Part shown: positions 48,277-57,018 of the stretch, in pieces
Layout: every line of letters begins with the position of its first letter
How positions within the stretch are numbered: position 1 is the stretch's first letter
Origin: Acinetobacter tibetensis
GTDB lineage: Bacteria > Pseudomonadota > Gammaproteobacteria > Pseudomonadales > Moraxellaceae
Length of the DNA: 64,000 nucleotides
Direction: 5' to 3'
Assembly (NCBI RefSeq): GCF_023824315.1
Contig: NZ_CP098732.1
Coordinates: 1,984,001 to 2,048,000 of the forward strand
The notes under the pieces: generated by a model
What the model was told of the DNA's origin: nothing
Seen by the model: the letters and a program-made list of their open reading frames with translations, nothing else
Database searches by the model: none
Translations under genes and position numbers: made by a program

Positions 48277-48460
48277 TTCGCCCTTCAAACCACCAACAGA
48301 TTTCATTCAATGAATGAACTTTATAATTCGATAAAAGTCGAAAAAATATAGATTTGAAAAACTCAAAAACAATTTAATTGCCGAAATAACGGTAAATAAT
48401 TTGACTTGCCAGTCTCAGGATTTAAAATACCGCTTTCGAATTTTTACATTTGCCAAAGTT

Positions 48461-49177
48461 ATGTCAACCGATCTATTAGAACCGCAAGTCGTCGAGCTAG
48501 ACAACTTGAATGAGCATCGTGAAATTGTGACTTTTATGCGTCGCTCTTCTCCGCTGAATACTTCTCAACGTACTGCGCTTGAACAATATGGTCACTTAAT
48601 TTTGGAATATCCAGTCGGTGATTTACGTCAGCATTTTGAACACCCTGAACGTCCATTAACTGTTGAAATTGGTTTTGGTATGGGTCGTTCACTGGTGCTT
48701 ATGGCGAAAGCTAATCCTGAACGTAACTTTGTCGGGATTGAAGTCCATGTTCCTGGTATTGCTCAATGTGTATATGAGGCTGGCATGGCAGGTTTAACCA
48801 ACCTTCGTCTTTTAGATGCCGATGCAATTCAAGTACTACGTGAAATGCCAGACAACAGCATCAACGCTGTGCAACTTTATTTCCCAGACCCATGGCAGAA
48901 AAAACGTCACTTCAAACGTCGTTTCGTGTCACATGACCGTATGCCACTGGTTGAACAGAAGTTAGAAATGGGTGGAACATTCCACGCAGCGACAGACTGG
49001 GAACCATATGCAGAATGGATGCTTGATGTGCTCGATAACCGTCCAAATCTTGAGAATATGGCAGGTAAAGGCAACAGCTACCCGCGCCCAGACTGGCGTC
49101 CACAAACCAAGTTTGAACGTCGTGGACTGGAAGACGGTCATAAGATCAACGACTTCTTATTTAAGAAAATTAAATAA
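48461..49177 (+). CDS. trmB: tRNA (guanine-N7-)-methyltransferase
   Basis: SAM-dependent enzyme of 238 aa, methylating G46 of tRNA. Start at ATG 48461 (MSTDLLEPQVVEL); the extension to 48401 is rejected. EIGFGMGRSLVLMAKANPE (SAM site, about 69) and LYFPDPWQKKRHFKRR (catalytic, about 144) are family markers. In many gammaproteobacteria trmB follows thiG; here three genes (unknown secreted, GST, SulP) separate them. Confidence 0.96.
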   Translation: MSTDLLEPQVVELDNLNEHREIVTFMRRSSPLNTSQRTALEQYGHLILEYPVGDLRQHFEHPERPLTVEIGFGMGRSLVLMAKANPERNFVGIEVHVPGIAQCVYEAGMAGLTNLRLLDADAIQVLREMPDNSINAVQLYFPDPWQKKRHFKRRFVSHDRMPLVEQKLEMGGTFHAATDWEPYAEWMLDVLDNRPNLENMAGKGNSYPRPDWRPQTKFERRGLEDGHKINDFLFKKIK

Positions 49178-49188
49178 GTTTTGTATCT

Positions 49189-49218
49189 AAAAAAATAGGG
49201 CTAAATGCCCTATTTTTT
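49189..49218. terminator. Bidirectional terminator between trmB and the desaturase gene
   Basis: AAAAATAGGGC and GCCCTATTTTT pair around TAAAT between convergent genes. Confidence 0.85.
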
Positions 49219-49229
49219 ATTCTGAATGA

Positions 49230-50015
49230 TTAAAACACATGCCGAATTTCAACCGTCGGATCATATTCATCTAAGCGTTTTGCCAAAATATGTAAACGTC
49301 GTGTCGGCACTGCTGGAAACAAATGATGCTCCACATGATAAAACATGTTGTAGGTCACGACCCGCTTAAACTCATTACGTACTGTACGTGCCATATAAAT
49401 ATGATCTTCCGTATCATGATGCACCGTCCATACCGCAAAAAAAGCCGTCATGCATTGCCCAATCAACATTGCACTGACATGGTATTTTAAAACACTGATA
49501 TCCAAGACGACAAAAACCAAAAACAGCACGATCACATTGGCAACAAGCTCAGCGGACATCCACTTTTTCTGCGTCTTACTTCCAACCTCAAATGCTTTTT
49601 TATGCAACATCCACGGAAAAATAGGGCCAAAAAGCAAAGCTTGCCACCACTTCATGGTTGCACTTTTTGCTTCAATATCCTCTTCTTGCATACAGTACTG
49701 ATGGTGTCGAAGATGATTGATTTGCACCGCATGCATTGAGCCTAGCATGACAATACTTAAGATAAACATGACCCAATGTGTCGCGGGTCGGCTAATGCCT
49801 AAAGCAAAATGAAAGGCGTTATGCACTTGTCTAAGCCCTGTTAAGAAAAACATAAACGAGCAAAACAGTGCCAAAATATACCACTGAAAACCAGCGAAAA
49901 TGAACGAGACCAGTAACCACGGTAAAGAAATGAGTAACTCACTGATGACATCAGTACGGCCTAACTGCACAAGATCTTTCCACTGCACCTGTTCTAATAA
50001 TAAATGTGAACGCAT
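49230..50015 (-). CDS. Fatty acid desaturase family protein
   Basis: Integral membrane di-iron protein of 261 aa. The three His boxes are VHNAFH (about 65), HLRHHQYC (about 102) and YHVEHHLFP (about 232), with HHDTEDH (about 199) as an extra histidine cluster. Short compared with typical acyl-lipid desaturases (over 300 aa), with an ordinary four-TM layout. It may introduce a double bond or hydroxyl into lipid acyl chains; substrate unknown. Gene is monocistronic. Confidence 0.88.
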   Translation of the reverse strand: MRSHLLLEQVQWKDLVQLGRTDVISELLISLPWLLVSFIFAGFQWYILALFCSFMFFLTGLRQVHNAFHFALGISRPATHWVMFILSIVMLGSMHAVQINHLRHHQYCMQEEDIEAKSATMKWWQALLFGPIFPWMLHKKAFEVGSKTQKKWMSAELVANVIVLFLVFVVLDISVLKYHVSAMLIGQCMTAFFAVWTVHHDTEDHIYMARTVRNEFKRVVTYNMFYHVEHHLFPAVPTRRLHILAKRLDEYDPTVEIRHVF

Positions 50016-50073
50016 ACACCCTCTAGTTGTTTGTATTTATTTTCAGAAGCACTCTACCGAATCCTAATACATA

Positions 50074-50099
50074 AAAAAAGCCACTTTTTCAGTGGCTTT
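50074..50099 (-). terminator. Terminator downstream of the DUF2520 gene
   Basis: On the minus strand AAAGCCACT and AGTGGCTTT close GAAAA, then T7. Confidence 0.82.
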
Positions 50100-50140
50100 A
50101 CTTGTTTTTATTACAGGTACATGAGTTATTCACCCTTCGA

Positions 50141-50914
50141 TTAGCTGTGTCGCTGCATAATCTGCTGACTGATCAAGGTATAAACCTCCGCTAAATCAGG
50201 TCGTTTTAAATCTGCTAATATCGCTTGATGCATCTGTAAAATATTCACATCACCGCGTACCGCAGGGCCAGTTTGCATAGTTTTCGGATCATTCTTTGCG
50301 GCTTTAGCGGCGGTTTCCAAGATCAGCGGATACAGTAAACTAAAATCAACTTGCGTCTGATCGACAATTTGCTTGCTCATGTCGTAACAGTAATTGGCAA
50401 AATTACAGGCAAATACCGCAGCCAAATGCAAACTTAAACGTTGCTGTGAACTATAAGCATAGACACGCTGGCTCAACTGTTGAGCCAAATCCAATAACTG
50501 TTTTTGATGGTCTTTATTTGCAGCTTCAATAAATAATGGGGTTTGTTTCCAATCTACCTCTCGTTCTAAACTAAAGGTCTGTAAAGGATAAAATACTCCC
50601 GAACGTGGGTGCTGTTGCTGTAGAATTTGCAGATCAGTACTACCTGAAGTATGTACGATCAGAACCTCTGGCAACAATGGCGCAACTTCAGCGATGACAG
50701 CGGCAATAGATTGATCGCTGACAGCAAGAATCAGCAAATCAATTTCTGAGGATAAATCGGATACCGATGGACACGCTTTTGCTGCCACCTGCTCTGCCAA
50801 ATGCTGTGACTTTTCCCAAGTTCGACTATATATTTGTACAATTTGATGGTGTTGCTGTAAAGCCGACGCCAAATGGTGGGCAACACGTCCAGCACCAATA
50901 AAACTAATTCGCAT
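50141..50914 (-). CDS. Rossmann-fold DUF2520 protein
   Basis: Protein of 257 aa with a dinucleotide-binding N-terminus (ISFIGAGRVAHHLASALQ), VSDLSSEIDLLILAVSDQSI and VLIVHTSGSTDLQILQ, followed by a helical C-domain (LSLHLAAVFACNFANYCYDM), the layout of DUF2520 (Rossmann-like/ketopantoate-reductase-related). Probably NAD(P)-dependent reductase or a sensor; substrate unknown. Single gene; terminator to its left. Confidence 0.87.
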   Translation of the reverse strand: MRISFIGAGRVAHHLASALQQHHQIVQIYSRTWEKSQHLAEQVAAKACPSVSDLSSEIDLLILAVSDQSIAAVIAEVAPLLPEVLIVHTSGSTDLQILQQQHPRSGVFYPLQTFSLEREVDWKQTPLFIEAANKDHQKQLLDLAQQLSQRVYAYSSQQRLSLHLAAVFACNFANYCYDMSKQIVDQTQVDFSLLYPLILETAAKAAKNDPKTMQTGPAVRGDVNILQMHQAILADLKRPDLAEVYTLISQQIMQRHS

Positions 50915-50954
50915 GTCTACGCTTACTCTCTATTTCTGCGCTAAGCATGCCAAT

Positions 50955-50985
50955 AAAAAAAGGACGAATCAATTCGTCCTTTTTA
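50955..50985. terminator. Terminator after the LprI-like lipoprotein gene
   Basis: AAAAAGGACGAAT and TTCGTCCTTTTT pair around CAA; oriented for the minus-strand lipoprotein gene but symmetric. Confidence 0.85.
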
Positions 50986-51003
50986 TTTCAAGCAACTTTC
51001 TAA

Positions 51004-52038
51004 TTAATTAAAGACATTGTTCAAATAAACAATGCGCTCCGACGTTTTCTGATTAAAGCATTTGGTGTATTGCATGTCCTGATTTTGTGCTCTCATTTGC
51101 TCATCCCAATAATCATAATGCTGTTGGTAGGTTTCACGATCTTTTTCAGCAATATTATGAATGCTCGTTTGCGCAAGTACTTTACAGTCCACATCACGCT
51201 TTTCAAACCAGTCCGACTGGTCCTGTTGTAATTGCGCTTTTTGTTCACTACTAAAACGATCCCATGTTTGATTCAAACGTTCTACCACTTTCGCCTGATC
51301 AGCATTGAGCTCTTTCTGGCGGATATCCATCGACTTTTGCGCGAGTTCTTGTTGCGCTGCCTCTTCTTGAGCATTGGCTTCTTGACTATCCGCAATACCT
51401 TGATTTTCAGCTTCATAAGCGGCAAGTTGTACTGCTTTTTCTGTGATATAAACGAGTCCATCTAACACTTTATTTTCTTTTGGTAGCTGGAGTTGAATAC
51501 CTTCTTTATCCGTTTTAATCAGTTGATAATTAAATGATCCTTTCAGTTGATCATTTTGCATCGTTAAAGCATATGCTTCACTTTCCAGTAAATCATTCAA
51601 CGTACCATAGCGATCACACTCATCACAACTTTCTGCTTCATAACCATTTTGCGCACGCTGTTGTAAACCTTTCGGCATTTTCACGACCAGTTCACTGCGA
51701 CATTCCAGTTGTTTGGCCGTCTCAGGTTGTTCGGTCACTGTCGTAATACTTTTGACTTCAAATTGAATATTCTGCGTGATGGTATCGGTCAGGTTTTTAT
51801 CCGACTGATAGTAACTCGAGTTACGTAAGGCTTTATCTAACTTTTTCAAATAGTCTTGCTGTAAAGCAGTCTTAATCTCTTTTAACTTCGCCTCATTGCT
51901 ACAGTCCCACTCATTGACTGCGGGTGCTGCTTGTTCTGCTTCAGCGCTGTCTTTCTTTCCTTTAAAGAAATCACAACCCGTTAAAAGCATGCTGCTACAC
52001 AATGTTGCAAAAACCAAAGTATTGGCAAGTTTATTCAT
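51004..52038 (-). CDS. Lipoprotein with C-terminal LprI-like (DUF1311) domain
   Basis: Protein of 344 aa with signal MNKLANTLVFATLCSSMLLTGC and a lipobox (LTGC). Residues 25-200 are unrecognised but contain a Cys pair in ESCDECDRYG. About 205-260 is highly charged and probably coiled coil (AQEEAAQQELAQKS, IRQKELNADQAKVVERLN). The end (about 255-344) has the LprI pattern: LNQTWDRFSSEQKAQLQQDQ, SDWFEKRDVDCKV, then CFNQKTSERIVYLNNVFN with conserved Trp, Arg-Asp and Cys. LprI relatives include lysozyme-inhibitor lipoproteins; that function is inferred only. Confidence 0.8.
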   Translation of the reverse strand: MNKLANTLVFATLCSSMLLTGCDFFKGKKDSAEAEQAAPAVNEWDCSNEAKLKEIKTALQQDYLKKLDKALRNSSYYQSDKNLTDTITQNIQFEVKSITTVTEQPETAKQLECRSELVVKMPKGLQQRAQNGYEAESCDECDRYGTLNDLLESEAYALTMQNDQLKGSFNYQLIKTDKEGIQLQLPKENKVLDGLVYITEKAVQLAAYEAENQGIADSQEANAQEEAAQQELAQKSMDIRQKELNADQAKVVERLNQTWDRFSSEQKAQLQQDQSDWFEKRDVDCKVLAQTSIHNIAEKDRETYQQHYDYWDEQMRAQNQDMQYTKCFNQKTSERIVYLNNVFN

Positions 52039-52134
52039 ATAAAGCCCAATGTCTGTTTGTTATTTTTCGAGGCGTATTTAAGCAAATTTAGGCTAAAAAA
52101 ACGAGTATTTAAACCATGAAAGATTTTACATCGT

Positions 52135-52161
52135 AAAAAAGGGACTATTCAGCCCCTTGTT
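52135..52161 (-). terminator. Terminator after the TonB-dependent receptor gene
   Basis: On the minus strand AAGGGGCT and AGTCCCTT pair with one G-U around GAAT, then T6; 22 bp past the receptor stop. Confidence 0.8.
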
Positions 52162-52182
52162 TAGTTTTTACTGTGAGCATTC

Positions 52183-54330
52183 TTAGAAAGTCTTGTTCAC
52201 ACTCATTCCGACACTAAAATTACGCCCATCCGCAGGCTCAAAGAAGCGACCATTGCTGTCATTTACAATCACTGAGCCGACATAGTTTCGGTCGAATAGG
52301 TTATCGACTCGGGCATAAGTATTCACTTTCCAGTCCTGATTGACCCACAAATAGCCAACATTTGCAGCCACCACGGTATAACTTGGCGCAGTATCCGAAT
52401 TGATATCATCGACATAAATCTTGTCCATATAACGTGCTTCCAAACCTGCCTGAAAGCCCTGCTCTGGTTGCCATGCCAAGCCTACAAAAGCTTGATTTTT
52501 GGCAATTCCGGGAATCTTATTTCCTTTATTAATGGCTTTCGCATACGGTTTTGTTGAATCATTTGGATTCGCTATTTCTGCTGTATTGCTATCAAATTCA
52601 GCATCGATATAACTCAAACTCGATTGAATATTGAGCGCCGCCCAAATCTTTTGTTGCCATGAAAGCTCTAAACCTTGTCGAGTAGTTTTGTCTGCATTTC
52701 GAAAAGTCGCTCGACCATCACGCGTTCCCGCCGTCACAATATCGTTTTCTGTATCTGTCTGGAAAACTGCAAAAGTAAACAATCCAAAAGGATTTTGTGA
52801 CTTTAAGCCGAGCTCATAATTATCGCTACTTGCAGCTTTTAGCTCAAAGTTCATGCCTGATTTTAAGGGATCGGTGTTATAAGCCATTTCGGTAAAGGTT
52901 GGCGTTTCAAAGCCTTTACCATAACTGGTATAAGCATAAAGCTCAGGTAAAATTTCCCAGCCTAATGCCACAGAAGGCAATAATTTTTGATAATCCGTTG
53001 AACCACTGTCATCGCCATTGCCAGCGACGATGTAATGGTCATTCGACTCATAATGTACATTGCTATAGCGCAAACCTGCATCTAAATGCCACGTTGGCAA
53101 GAACTGCCATGAGGCTTGGATGTAAGGATCTAGATTCCATAAGGTATTATTTTCATCACGACGTAAATCACCTTTCACACCATAACGCCCTGTCGCATCA
53201 AAGTTTTCATACCCCTGACGATCTTCGCGCATCTGATCAAATGCCAAACCTGCAATAAATGTAGTATTCGGCAAGAGCTCTTTCCCTATCCAACGGAAGT
53301 CTGCACCATAATAATCTCGATCAAAATCGATCACTCCACCTGCATGACGAGGATTTTTTTGGGCACTACTCGGAATCGACTGATATTGCACGACCTGACG
53401 ATTTCCCAAATAAACCATGCCATAGAGTTCATTCTGATCATTCAGTGGTTTGTTCCATGTCAACCCTGTTTGGGTTTGTTCAATTTCTTTACGTACATCG
53501 TAAATATTTTTAGCATCATTCACTTGCTTCGGATTGGCTTTCCACTGCTCACGATTCAGACCTTGTGGGTCGTCGGCATTTATATCAACACGGTTAATGA
53601 GCCAATTAATCTTACTGCCATCCTCCAAATTCCAAGTGAGCTTGGCATTATTCAACACTTTTCGCGCAGCACTATGATCACGGAAACCATCCGTATCAAA
53701 ATAGGAAGAACTGATCACATAAGCGGGTTGGTTGGCTTGGTCTGAACCCCCTTGTAACTGAATATTGGCTTGTTGTTTATGGTGGCTGCCTGCATTTAAC
53801 CCCACTTGAATCGAGTCTTTCCCTTGTCCTTCTTTGGTTTCGGTTAAGATGGTTCCACCTGATGAGTTTCCATAAAGTGAAGAAAAAGGACCTGTCAAAA
53901 CTTCAATATTGTCCAAGCTGTCTAAATCAATATTAGAGCTTTGCCCCTGACCGTCGGGCATGGTTGCAGGAATACCATCGACATAGAGGCGTATGCCCCG
54001 CACACCAAAAGTAGAACGCGCACCAAAGCCACGCATGGAAATTTGCAAATCTTGCGCGTAATTTTCACGGTTATTGATTTGTAAACCCGCCACACCTTGC
54101 AATAGTTCAGACACATTCACATTCGTGTTGAGTTGAGACTCTGGAGCTTGCACTTTCTGTATCGAAGCGGGTACCTGTAACAATTCATTTTCAGTACGTA
54201 CGGCTTGCACGCTAATAACTGGGAGTTGATATGCCGCTGTATCTTGAGCATACAGTGCCATCGATTTTAGAATCACTGTGGCTAATAAAGCATATTTAAA
54301 GGGAAGTGGATTGCAACTATATAATTTCAC
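52183..54330 (-). CDS. pqqU: TonB-dependent outer-membrane receptor, PqqU (YncD)-like
   Basis: Outer-membrane 22-strand-type receptor of about 715 aa. GTG at 54330 is preferred as it follows AAGGA by about 7 bp; ATG at 54351 has no ribosome site. Signal peptide ends near LYAQDTAAY. The plug domain has LLQGVAGLQINNRENYAQDL, QISMRGFGARSTFGVRGIRL, YVDGIPATMPDGQGQSSNID and LTGPFSSLYGNSSGG. The barrel includes DINADDPQGLNREQWKANPK and VQYQSIPSSAQKNPRHAGGV, YSNVHYESNDHYIVAGNGDD and ends in a terminal Phe. From memory these blocks match E. coli YncD, renamed PqqU because it imports PQQ. It is downstream of quiA, whose product is a PQQ enzyme; an 80-bp gap with a weak hairpin (54368-54391) separates them. 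Confidence 0.85.
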   Translation of the reverse strand: MKLYSCNPLPFKYALLATVILKSMALYAQDTAAYQLPVISVQAVRTENELLQVPASIQKVQAPESQLNTNVNVSELLQGVAGLQINNRENYAQDLQISMRGFGARSTFGVRGIRLYVDGIPATMPDGQGQSSNIDLDSLDNIEVLTGPFSSLYGNSSGGTILTETKEGQGKDSIQVGLNAGSHHKQQANIQLQGGSDQANQPAYVISSSYFDTDGFRDHSAARKVLNNAKLTWNLEDGSKINWLINRVDINADDPQGLNREQWKANPKQVNDAKNIYDVRKEIEQTQTGLTWNKPLNDQNELYGMVYLGNRQVVQYQSIPSSAQKNPRHAGGVIDFDRDYYGADFRWIGKELLPNTTFIAGLAFDQMREDRQGYENFDATGRYGVKGDLRRDENNTLWNLDPYIQASWQFLPTWHLDAGLRYSNVHYESNDHYIVAGNGDDSGSTDYQKLLPSVALGWEILPELYAYTSYGKGFETPTFTEMAYNTDPLKSGMNFELKAASSDNYELGLKSQNPFGLFTFAVFQTDTENDIVTAGTRDGRATFRNADKTTRQGLELSWQQKIWAALNIQSSLSYIDAEFDSNTAEIANPNDSTKPYAKAINKGNKIPGIAKNQAFVGLAWQPEQGFQAGLEARYMDKIYVDDINSDTAPSYTVVAANVGYLWVNQDWKVNTYARVDNLFDRNYVGSVIVNDSNGRFFEPADGRNFSVGMSVNKTF

Positions 54331-54410
54331 AAAACATCCTTTTCTTATCATCTTGGTAGGAGTGTAGAAAGTCCCTCTTTGCAGAAGGACTCTCCAAACA
54401 ATAATACGTT

Positions 54411-56840
54411 TTAGTCTTCTAAACTATAAGCAATCACATAATCACCATGATCAGGCGACTGACGTGCACCGCCTGCAGAAATGACCACGTATTGCTTACC
54501 AGTTTTTGGTGAAATGTAGCTCATTGGCGTACCCTGACTCCCCACAGGTAAACGTGCTTTCCACAATTCTTCACCATTGGATGAATTGAAGGCACGTAAG
54601 TAGTAATCCTGTGTTGCTGCAAAGAACACTAAACCACCCTGTGTTGCCATTGGACCGCCAATGGTTGGCATACCAATCGGTGCTTTTAAGCCCATTTTGA
54701 TACCCATTGGACCTGTATCTTCGACTGTACCCAAAGGAACCTGCCATGCAATTTGACGAGTTTTCATATCAATTGCAGTCATGGTCCCAAATGGTGGTTT
54801 TTGACAAGGAATGCTTAACGCTGACCAGAATCGGTTTTTGTTGACTTTGTATGGTGTGCCTTTCATTGGTACTGCACCCATACCTGTATTCACTTTCTCA
54901 CCGCCATTGGCTTGAATCGCTAAGTCTTCAGGCGTTTGTTTAATCAACTGAATCCAAAGCCCTAAACGCATGTCGTTCACAAACATATATCGATGCGTTG
55001 GATCGAAAGCAATAGAACCCCAGTTCATGCCACCCAGTGAACCTGGGAAGCTCAATGAAACATCTGTCCCTGGAGCTGTAAATAGACCTTCATAACGCAT
55101 TGATTTAAAATTAATACGACACATCAATTGATCAAATGGCGTAGCACCCCACATGTCTGATTCAGTCAGCGTTTGATTACCAATTTGTGGCATTTCAATG
55201 GAACGCGGTTGGGTCAAACTGTATTGTTCATTTGGAATATCTGCCGCTTTAACAGGCTGTTCAACGACTTTGGTCAATGGTTTACCTGTAACACGGTCAA
55301 GCACAAAGAACTGACCAGACTTGGTACCAATGACTACAGCAGGTTTAGTCGAACCATCTTTGAGTGGGAAATCCACCAAACTTGGTTGCATTGGTAAGTC
55401 AAAGTCCCATAAATCATTATGAACGGTTTGATAGACCCACTTTTCTTTACCTGTGGTCGCATCCAGTGCCAATACCGAAGTATTGTATTTATGATCCAAT
55501 GGTTGGCGGTTTGCACCCCAAAGGTCAACTGATGAACTTCCCATTGGTAAGAACACTGTATTCATTTGAGGATCATAAGACATTGCCGCCCATGAGTTGG
55601 CTGAACTACGTTTATAAGTTTCACCCGGTTTTAACACATAGTTTGGATCTGGATTACGCGGATCGAACGCCCAACGTAGTTTACCTGTAATGACATCGTA
55701 TGCACGAATTACACCACCCGGCATGTCTGCACCTACGTTATCGGCAATACGACTGCCAATGACAATCGATGTACCTGCAATGGTCGGTGCCGAAGTCACT
55801 TCAAAACGCGGTGCTTTGGTACCATCACCTAAGCCTTCAAGCAAATTCACAGTCCCATCAACACCAAAGTCTTTACAACGCTCACCTGTATCAGCATTGA
55901 CTGCAATTAAACGACCATCAGGTGTGTTGGTATATACACGACGAGGGCAAGCCGTATTGGTTGCGACTGCGGTTACGGCTGTTGCACCTGCCAAGGTTGG
56001 CTGTACCAATGCTTGTGTCGAATCAAAATAAGCAACGCCACGGCAACGCTCCCAAGCATCGGCTTTAGAGTTGACTTCTGCTTTCCAAATTTGTTTACCT
56101 GTGTCCGCATCTAAAGCAATCATGTTGTTATGCGGGGTACATAAAAAGACTTTATTACCGACCTGTAATGGTGTCATTTGATCTTCTGCACCATTACCCG
56201 AACCTGTGGTCATATCGCCTGTTTGGAAGCGCCAAGCTTCTTTGAGTTTAGATACGTTATTTCGGTTAATTTGGTCGAGTGCAGCAAAACGGCTACCGCC
56301 TGCATCACTACCATAATGATCCCAATTGACTTGCTGTTTATTTGGTTCAACGGGCACAAGCGGTAATTCCTGACCCGATGCTTGAACGGTTGGGTGTGGA
56401 ATAAACATACCGTACAAACCACCCAACATACCCAAAACAGTCAATCCCCCAACCACATAAGCTGGTGCTGACATTGCTGTTTGTTGCTGGTATTTACGAA
56501 TGGATGGCAATGTGAATAACACAGCAGCAAATAAGCCTGCTGGGAACATTAAGCGTGAATGTAGTGGCCAGAATTCCAAGCCTGTATCAATCAATGCCCA
56601 AATGACAGTGCCTACAAAAACTAAACTGAATAATCCGACCCCAAGGGCTTTTTTTCGAAAAATGAAAATCGCTGAAACGATCGTCACTAAGCCTGCAATA
56701 AAGAAGTACCAAGAGCCACCTAAACTGATAAGCTTTCCGCCACCAATTAAATAAAATAGGCCTGTTAACAATAAGGCCAAGCCTAGGATAAAACACCATA
56801 TTTTAAATATGGCTCCTGGCTTAGATTGAGCTTCAGACAT
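54411..56840 (-). CDS. quiA: PQQ-dependent quinate/shikimate dehydrogenase, membrane-bound
   Basis: Membrane quinoprotein of about 809 aa. Start is ATG 56840 (MSEAQSKPGAIFKIW) with GGAG upstream; the extension to 56900 is rejected. Five N-terminal membrane segments (about 11-140) anchor it and carry ubiquinone contact; the remainder is a periplasmic eight-bladed PQQ propeller. Family markers: WDHYGSDAGGSRFAALDQIN (about 172), YVYQTVHNDLWDFDLPMQPS, SGGMNWGSIAFDP and SPKTGKQYVVISAGGARQSP. It oxidises quinate or shikimate to the 3-dehydro product and reduces ubiquinone. Last gene of the qui segment; its homologue order quiB-quiC-quiX-quiA matches A. baylyi. Confidence 0.94.
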   Translation of the reverse strand: MSEAQSKPGAIFKIWCFILGLALLLTGLFYLIGGGKLISLGGSWYFFIAGLVTIVSAIFIFRKKALGVGLFSLVFVGTVIWALIDTGLEFWPLHSRLMFPAGLFAAVLFTLPSIRKYQQQTAMSAPAYVVGGLTVLGMLGGLYGMFIPHPTVQASGQELPLVPVEPNKQQVNWDHYGSDAGGSRFAALDQINRNNVSKLKEAWRFQTGDMTTGSGNGAEDQMTPLQVGNKVFLCTPHNNMIALDADTGKQIWKAEVNSKADAWERCRGVAYFDSTQALVQPTLAGATAVTAVATNTACPRRVYTNTPDGRLIAVNADTGERCKDFGVDGTVNLLEGLGDGTKAPRFEVTSAPTIAGTSIVIGSRIADNVGADMPGGVIRAYDVITGKLRWAFDPRNPDPNYVLKPGETYKRSSANSWAAMSYDPQMNTVFLPMGSSSVDLWGANRQPLDHKYNTSVLALDATTGKEKWVYQTVHNDLWDFDLPMQPSLVDFPLKDGSTKPAVVIGTKSGQFFVLDRVTGKPLTKVVEQPVKAADIPNEQYSLTQPRSIEMPQIGNQTLTESDMWGATPFDQLMCRINFKSMRYEGLFTAPGTDVSLSFPGSLGGMNWGSIAFDPTHRYMFVNDMRLGLWIQLIKQTPEDLAIQANGGEKVNTGMGAVPMKGTPYKVNKNRFWSALSIPCQKPPFGTMTAIDMKTRQIAWQVPLGTVEDTGPMGIKMGLKAPIGMPTIGGPMATQGGLVFFAATQDYYLRAFNSSNGEELWKARLPVGSQGTPMSYISPKTGKQYVVISAGGARQSPDHGDYVIAYSLED

Positions 56841-57018
56841 ACATCTTACTCCAAGTGCCGTGAGTTTAAATGACCACTCCCTCTCTCCTTTGAGTATCAT
56901 TTATCATCACGAATAAATTCTTGTACTTTCGCATTTACAATGCGAAAGCCTTGACTAAAGTGTTTAAACTGGACAGCACTATTGACTATATTTTAACCAA
57001 ATTTAAATCTAAGTGCTG

